A stretch of 64,000 nucleotides of DNA, taken from Botrytis cinerea B05.10 (taxonomy: Eukaryota; Ascomycota; Leotiomycetes; Helotiales; Sclerotiniaceae). The stretch spans positions 2,356,001-2,420,000 of the forward strand of contig NC_037315.1 in assembly GCF_000143535.2 (NCBI RefSeq), read 5' to 3'. This document shows positions 59,329-64,000 of this stretch, in pieces (within the stretch, counting starts at the first letter, position 1; each line of letters begins with the position of its first letter). The translations under genes were made by a program, and so were the position numbers. The notes under the pieces were generated by a model. It worked only from the letters and a program-made list of their open reading frames with translations. It was not told the origin of the DNA and made no database searches.

Positions 59329-62053
59329 TTTCGAGACTTAGTTTCGTAAGGGAATTTTGAAGACCGCAGCTCTTTGTCGGATTATTTGTTTGTCAATCAA
59401 GATAAATAAATAGTGCTTGGTGGTGAAACTTCACCCAACCTCGAGGTAGTGTCATCAGCCAATAGATCTATCTCATAGCTCGTATAGATAAGCAATAATC
59501 TGATTCCCATAAGCACTACTTTTCGGCTTTTTAAATGATCTTTATTAGCCGTCCGAAGGTGATTGGTAGTATCGTGCATCGATTGAGGCTCCGATATAAG
59601 TCGACTGCCCTGTCACATGTCACAAGGACAATATGTGAATAGCCTCAAGTATCAACAATCGGATAAAAGAACTATGCTAAGGAAGAAAGGTCTTCGCAAT
59701 GATTTAGGTCTTAACTACGCGACTACCTGTACGTCATTCACCAGACAAGAGTCTAGGCATGACATGCCCTAATTTCTAACCCCCACTCTCCTACACCGAA
59801 AACAGCTATTTCAATCTATCAATATTTTGTTGGAAAGATAGAATCTCTTGTAAAGATTGATTGTGCTTGGTTGTAGGTTTGTCTTCTCAATAATCGAGAA
59901 GTATTAGTCTGTAGAAGACAAAAAGTCAATTCGACGCTAGGTATCAAGAATGAGTTGTGTCACAATCGCATGCTAAAGCCTGTCTATGGAGGTTGAATAA
60001 CTAGAATAAGAAAGCTAAAGAGAAATAGAAGATTTCTTTATTTTTCATACAATAAAATATCGTTTAGTTTAAACTAGTTTTTAAATTAAGATAAGCGTAA
60101 TGAGATATCACCTAAGCACGTAACATTCGTTACAAGTTGCGAGTCTAGCGATTTGATTGATAGATAGTATCACAAGCTGGTGTCAGGACTGTCACGTGAT
60201 AACACATTCGTCACTCACTAGATGAGGGTCTCGACGTGTATCGACTGACTAATCGACGATCGACTATTCATTAACCATAGAAAATCACATGAGTATAATA
60301 CCATCTCGACTACTATTAATAATAAATATGTATATACTATATAACTAGAAGCTAAGAGCTAAAAAGAAGAATATAAATCTAGCTTTTCTTTATACTAATT
60401 AACCATTTTCTCTCTTTATACTTCATAGTATTAATAAAACTATTCGATGTTTCATTACCTACGCACTACGTACCAGAGTAAAGTAAAAAGACGGATAGAT
60501 TGGTACACCCTTTTATACGAAGAGAGTAGATAGAATGCAATATCTTTTGATACTATATACTTATAAAGTCTATTCAATATGATAATTCTTCGATATCTTA
60601 CTCCGTAATACTCATAGTATTAAATATTTACTCTAAATACATCTAAATACATTTAAAGCTTATATGACCTCTACTCGGAGAAATAAAAAGAATAATTCAA
60701 GCTATTTATTCTCATGATTCCTACTAGCTATCTCAAGAAGTACACCTAAAAAACATAAATTCTAATCATTAACATAATCTTCAACTCGTAACTTAGATAA
60801 ACAAGCGATATTAAGAAAGAAAGAAGGAAAGAAGTACTCTGTATATAAAATAATACCTTATAAAGTCCTCTCCTGCTCAACTTAATCTCTATAACCTCTC
60901 TCTGATATTTCTTACTCTCCTCTTAATAATTCACTTCTTCTTACTTATCTTCTTTCTCAAACCTCACAACTGTCAACTCCTCTCCATGAATCAAAGAAGG
61001 GAATAATAAATACAAAGAAACACAGAGAGATAACTACTACATTAAACTATCTAGATAGAATACTCGTTAATTTTTAATTTTTATTCAATTACTATCTAAT
61101 CATAAATCCAATACAATCAGCTACATCACATCTATAAACAACAACATACTTCGCAGCTCACTATAAAATATTTTTAAGAAGCCGTTTAACTATATCCAGG
61201 GATATATTTTGTACTATTGTACTATTCTGTTTAGAAAGGTGCTTAAAAGGTGCCTATAGAGGTTCTTGAGGAGAAGAGGAGGAGCGAGAGTATGAGTATA
61301 GCGAGAATGAGAGTGGGAGAGAGAGAGAGGGTGTGTGTGTGTGTGTACAAGTAGAAAGAAGTAGGTAGAGGAAAGTGAGTAAAGGAAGAGTGTAGAGAGA
61401 GGTAAACTGGAATAGTATATACATACATTTATACCTACATACCTACTCGCCTATCTATTTAGATAATATCTACCTATTTCTCTACCTACATATCTAGCAC
61501 CTAACAACCTAACAGCCTCGCTCCTCCCTTCTCCCTTCTTCCTCTCTTCTCATCCGAGTCATTTCACAAGAAAATATACTCACCCAATTTCAAACCACAT
61601 CATATCACAACACATCACTCATTCTCAGACATCACCCACTCACAAACCTAATACCAATCTTCAAAATCTCACTCAAACACACCTGTTTGAAATCCTTACT
61701 CAAAACATTTTCAATTATTAATCAATCTCTACAACAACTAGATTTTCCTAGTTCTTTTACTACCGCCACAGGCAAGCCAGTAAAGAAAGCAAGAATCCTC
61801 GTGTCCCCCAGGTCATTCATCTACTGACCCTTTTCAAAATATCGCCTGATTTTCGCTAAGCCGTCTAAGCAATTAGAAAATTTATTCTCCTTTACGCCAA
61901 AAACGCTGATGTAAAGAAGATTTGTAATATACAACATTTAATCATTAAGCAAGAAACTTAGTTCTAGCCGAAACCCACAAGGATTTCTCGCACTGAAAAA
62001 GAAAGGAACCTTGCTCATCCCGTCCCTGTCCATCCAACCCCACATTAACTCTT
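59329..62053. other. AT-rich desert right of the HET gene
   Basis: No gene recognised over 2.7 kb. The stretch 59,990-61,240 is very A+T-rich with scattered regions of normal composition (for example 60,175-60,290), as in relic transposon or LTR DNA after RIP. Around 61,280-61,345 is a GAGAGA/TGTGTG tract. The 61,480-62,050 segment is the 3' flank of the Rad16-like gene. I found no open frame of an integrase, reverse transcriptase or transposase. Confidence 0.55.
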
Positions 62054-64000
62054 CTAAGTTCCTCTGAACAAAAATTGCATGTCCTCTGGCGTTAAATTCT
62101 CCATTGCACTCTCATCAGCATTAATAGTACTATGAATCATATTTGCCTTCTTCTCTTGCAGCAAGACCATCCTACTCTCCACACTATCTTCGATACATAA
62201 TCTAGTGATACTGCATGGCCTAGCTTGTCCAATTCGATGACATCTATCCGCACTTTGCCACTCCGCAGCTGGATTCCACCACGGGTCGACGATGAAGACT
62301 TTGTTGGCTTCAGTAAGATTCAACGCAACACCACCGGCTTTGAGGGAAACGAGGAAACATTCAACGTTGACGTCGGTCATGAAGTGATTTATGGAAGCTT
62401 GTCGTTGAGCAGGTGTCATAGAACCGTCGAGCATGACAGTTGTGATACCTGCACGACGAAGACGCCATTCGACAAGTTGAAGCATGGTAGTAAATTGAGA
62501 GAAGATAATGGATTTGCTTGATGAGTTTTTGGATCGGAGTTGATAAAGGTCATGGACGAGAGCTTCAATCTTCGATGATGATGTCCAATTTTCCATCTTG
62601 ATTCGATTGATGATAGAGGATTTCTTGACTTGTACTTCATCTTGTTCGATTTCTGGTTGTTCAAGATCGATAGCCAACGGAATATGACATTGAGGACAAT
62701 CAGGAGATTCTATTGAGTCAGCGATGAAAATTAGTAGGATAAGAATATCTTACCAGAAGACCTCAAGTAGTTCTTGGCACATTCTCGACAAAAGTCATGA
62801 CGACAAGCAGATTTAATAGCCTCCTCCGCGGTCTCATCACAAATACAACAAACAAGAATATTTTGGCCACCTTCACCATTCTTCTTCAAAATCAAATCAG
62901 GATGGTCAGCAACTTGACGCATCTGCATGATCAAACCAAAAATATTGGCGTAGTTGTTAAGCAGGACACCTTGAGCAACATATGTTTCAAACTTCCGAGC
63001 ACCATTATTCATGATACTGCCAGCAAAATCATTCTCTTCTTCACCGAAGAATTGTCTATCGACATAGATTTCCTTTGCAGGAAGCTCCATTGCAGATGAA
63101 TGATCCCGCTTGACACGACGAAGCATAAATCTATCAGTCAAGATGCGAAGTTTTCGAAACGCTTCTTTTCCAGGACCATTGTTACCGAATTTTTGAATGG
63201 GGTTAAGTAATTCTTGGTTGAAGACAGAGACATGTTGCATACCACTATGATTGCAACCAGTACAGCGATTTGCACTATTCATATTCCATTCGAGAGTCGA
63301 ACAAGGGCACTGTTTACAAAAATAACAAGCGAAGGGTCGAATATCAAGGAACCGAACGAGGGAGAAGAATTCACCGATTCGATTTTGCAAAGGTGTTCCA
63401 GACAAGCACCATTTATGATTTGCCTTGAGAGCAAAGCATGCTTTGGCAGAACCAGAAGTACGTTGCTGAATATGTTAGTATAAGAAGATTAGATCGGAGT
63501 AATAGGTCTTACCTTAATACTGTGTGCTTCGTCAAGAATGACACGATGAAACATGATCTCATGAATTGGACTCTTCTCTTTAAAAATTCCATCCTTGCGC
63601 TTAAAACCCTTCTCTTGTTTTCGATACATAGACTCCAGACTGTTGTATGACATAAGAATAACATCATACTTTTTCAATTGCTGAACAGTGATGCCCTTTG
63701 ATTTGGTATTGCTGCCATGAAAGACAAAAGTTTTCAAAGTACCATCCGTATAATCGGCAATCTCTTGTTGCCATTGCATGAGCGCAACGGGTGGAATCAA
63801 TACGAGTGAAGGCTGCTTGGCAGGAAAATCGGACATGATCAAAGACACAGCTTGAATTGTCTTTCCCATGCCCATCTCATCTCCTAATAATCCTCCACCC
63901 CAAGCCGTCTTTTCCATTGCTCTCATCCATCCAACTCCTTGAAGTTGGAAAGGTTTGAGCTCACGATTGATGTTTGTTGGTTGTTCAATTTTGCAATCTC
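62054..64000 (-). CDS. RAD16: Rad16-like SNF2 helicase with RING finger (5' end missing)
   Basis: Partial: the 5' end lies beyond the window. Exons visible: 64000-63513, 63465-62754 and 62709-62054. Rad16 is the SNF2/RING subunit of yeast nucleotide-excision repair complex NEF4 (with Rad7), acting on non-transcribed DNA. Motifs in order: [10 protein letters not shown], Walker [14 protein letters not shown] box ([10 protein letters not shown]), SGTPLQNR, a zinc-binding insert [15 protein letters not shown], the RING finger [29 protein letters not shown] (spelt in parts) finishing CPQCHIPL, then the C-terminal helicase [46 protein letters not shown]. Splices (47 and 44 bp introns) restore [10 protein letters not shown] and [10 protein letters not shown]. 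Distinction from Rad5 is by the insert pattern; both families share these motifs. Confidence 0.92.

Noticed and set aside
60175..60300. LTR-like TGTCAGGACTGTCACGTGATAACA start
   Set aside because: I found no matching second LTR, primer-binding site or pol frame, so it is only described as relic-like DNA.
1..64000. CRISPR arrays, bacterial operons or riboswitches
   Set aside because: The window is eukaryotic with spliced genes; no direct-repeat/spacer array was seen.

Overview
This window is nuclear DNA from a filamentous ascomycete. Genes carry short GT-AG introns of roughly 44-160 bp with fungal branch sites (CTAAC/CTAAT types). The set of genes is typical of Pezizomycotina: a HET-domain protein, a Zn2Cys6 regulator, a DHA2 transporter, Set1 and a CSI2-like protein. 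Moderate GC in genes, AT-rich gene-poor blocks and the general protein style suggest Leotiomycetes, perhaps Sclerotiniaceae. That placement is an inference from reading, not a search.

Layout. 1-32 kb is a conserved housekeeping block: a three-segment membrane protein (-), a Zw10/Dsl1 vesicle-tether subunit (-, six exons), an M16C metallopeptidase (+), the Set1 histone H3K4 methyltransferase (-), an unknown basic protein (-), tropomyosin (+), the rRNA-processing protein Rrp17/NOL12 (-), a Big1/Voa1-type ER membrane protein (+), the PIN-domain ribosome biogenesis factor Fcf1/Utp24 (-) and a CSI2-like single-pass wall protein (+). Microsatellites and minisatellites crowd the spacers between 25 and 31.5 kb.

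32.6-40.8 kb holds four tandem, same-strand paralogues of an aminoglycoside-phosphotransferase-like (APH) kinase family. One has lost its catalytic residues, and one has a non-canonical base at the expected splice acceptor. 41.8-43.4 kb is a putative regulator with an atypical, intron-split Cys/basic motif. 44-46 kb carries no convincing gene but holds one copy of a diverged dispersed repeat; the second copy is at 56.2 kb.

47.2-51.2 kb is a DHA2-type major facilitator followed by a Zn2Cys6 transcription factor on the same strand, a plausible transporter/regulator pair. 51.2-54.8 kb has a CT-rich leader with degenerate tandem repeats and an unrecognised gene whose 3' end looks decayed. A HET-domain protein sits alone at 57.4-59.3 kb between two AT-rich, repeat-like deserts. 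The window ends inside a Rad16-type SNF2/RING helicase gene (5' end missing).

The left half looks syntenic and conserved; the right half looks accessory. The strongest candidates for something undescribed are the APH-like cluster and the decayed gene at 53.2 kb. All gene models were assembled by eye from splice signals and reading frame, with no database search.
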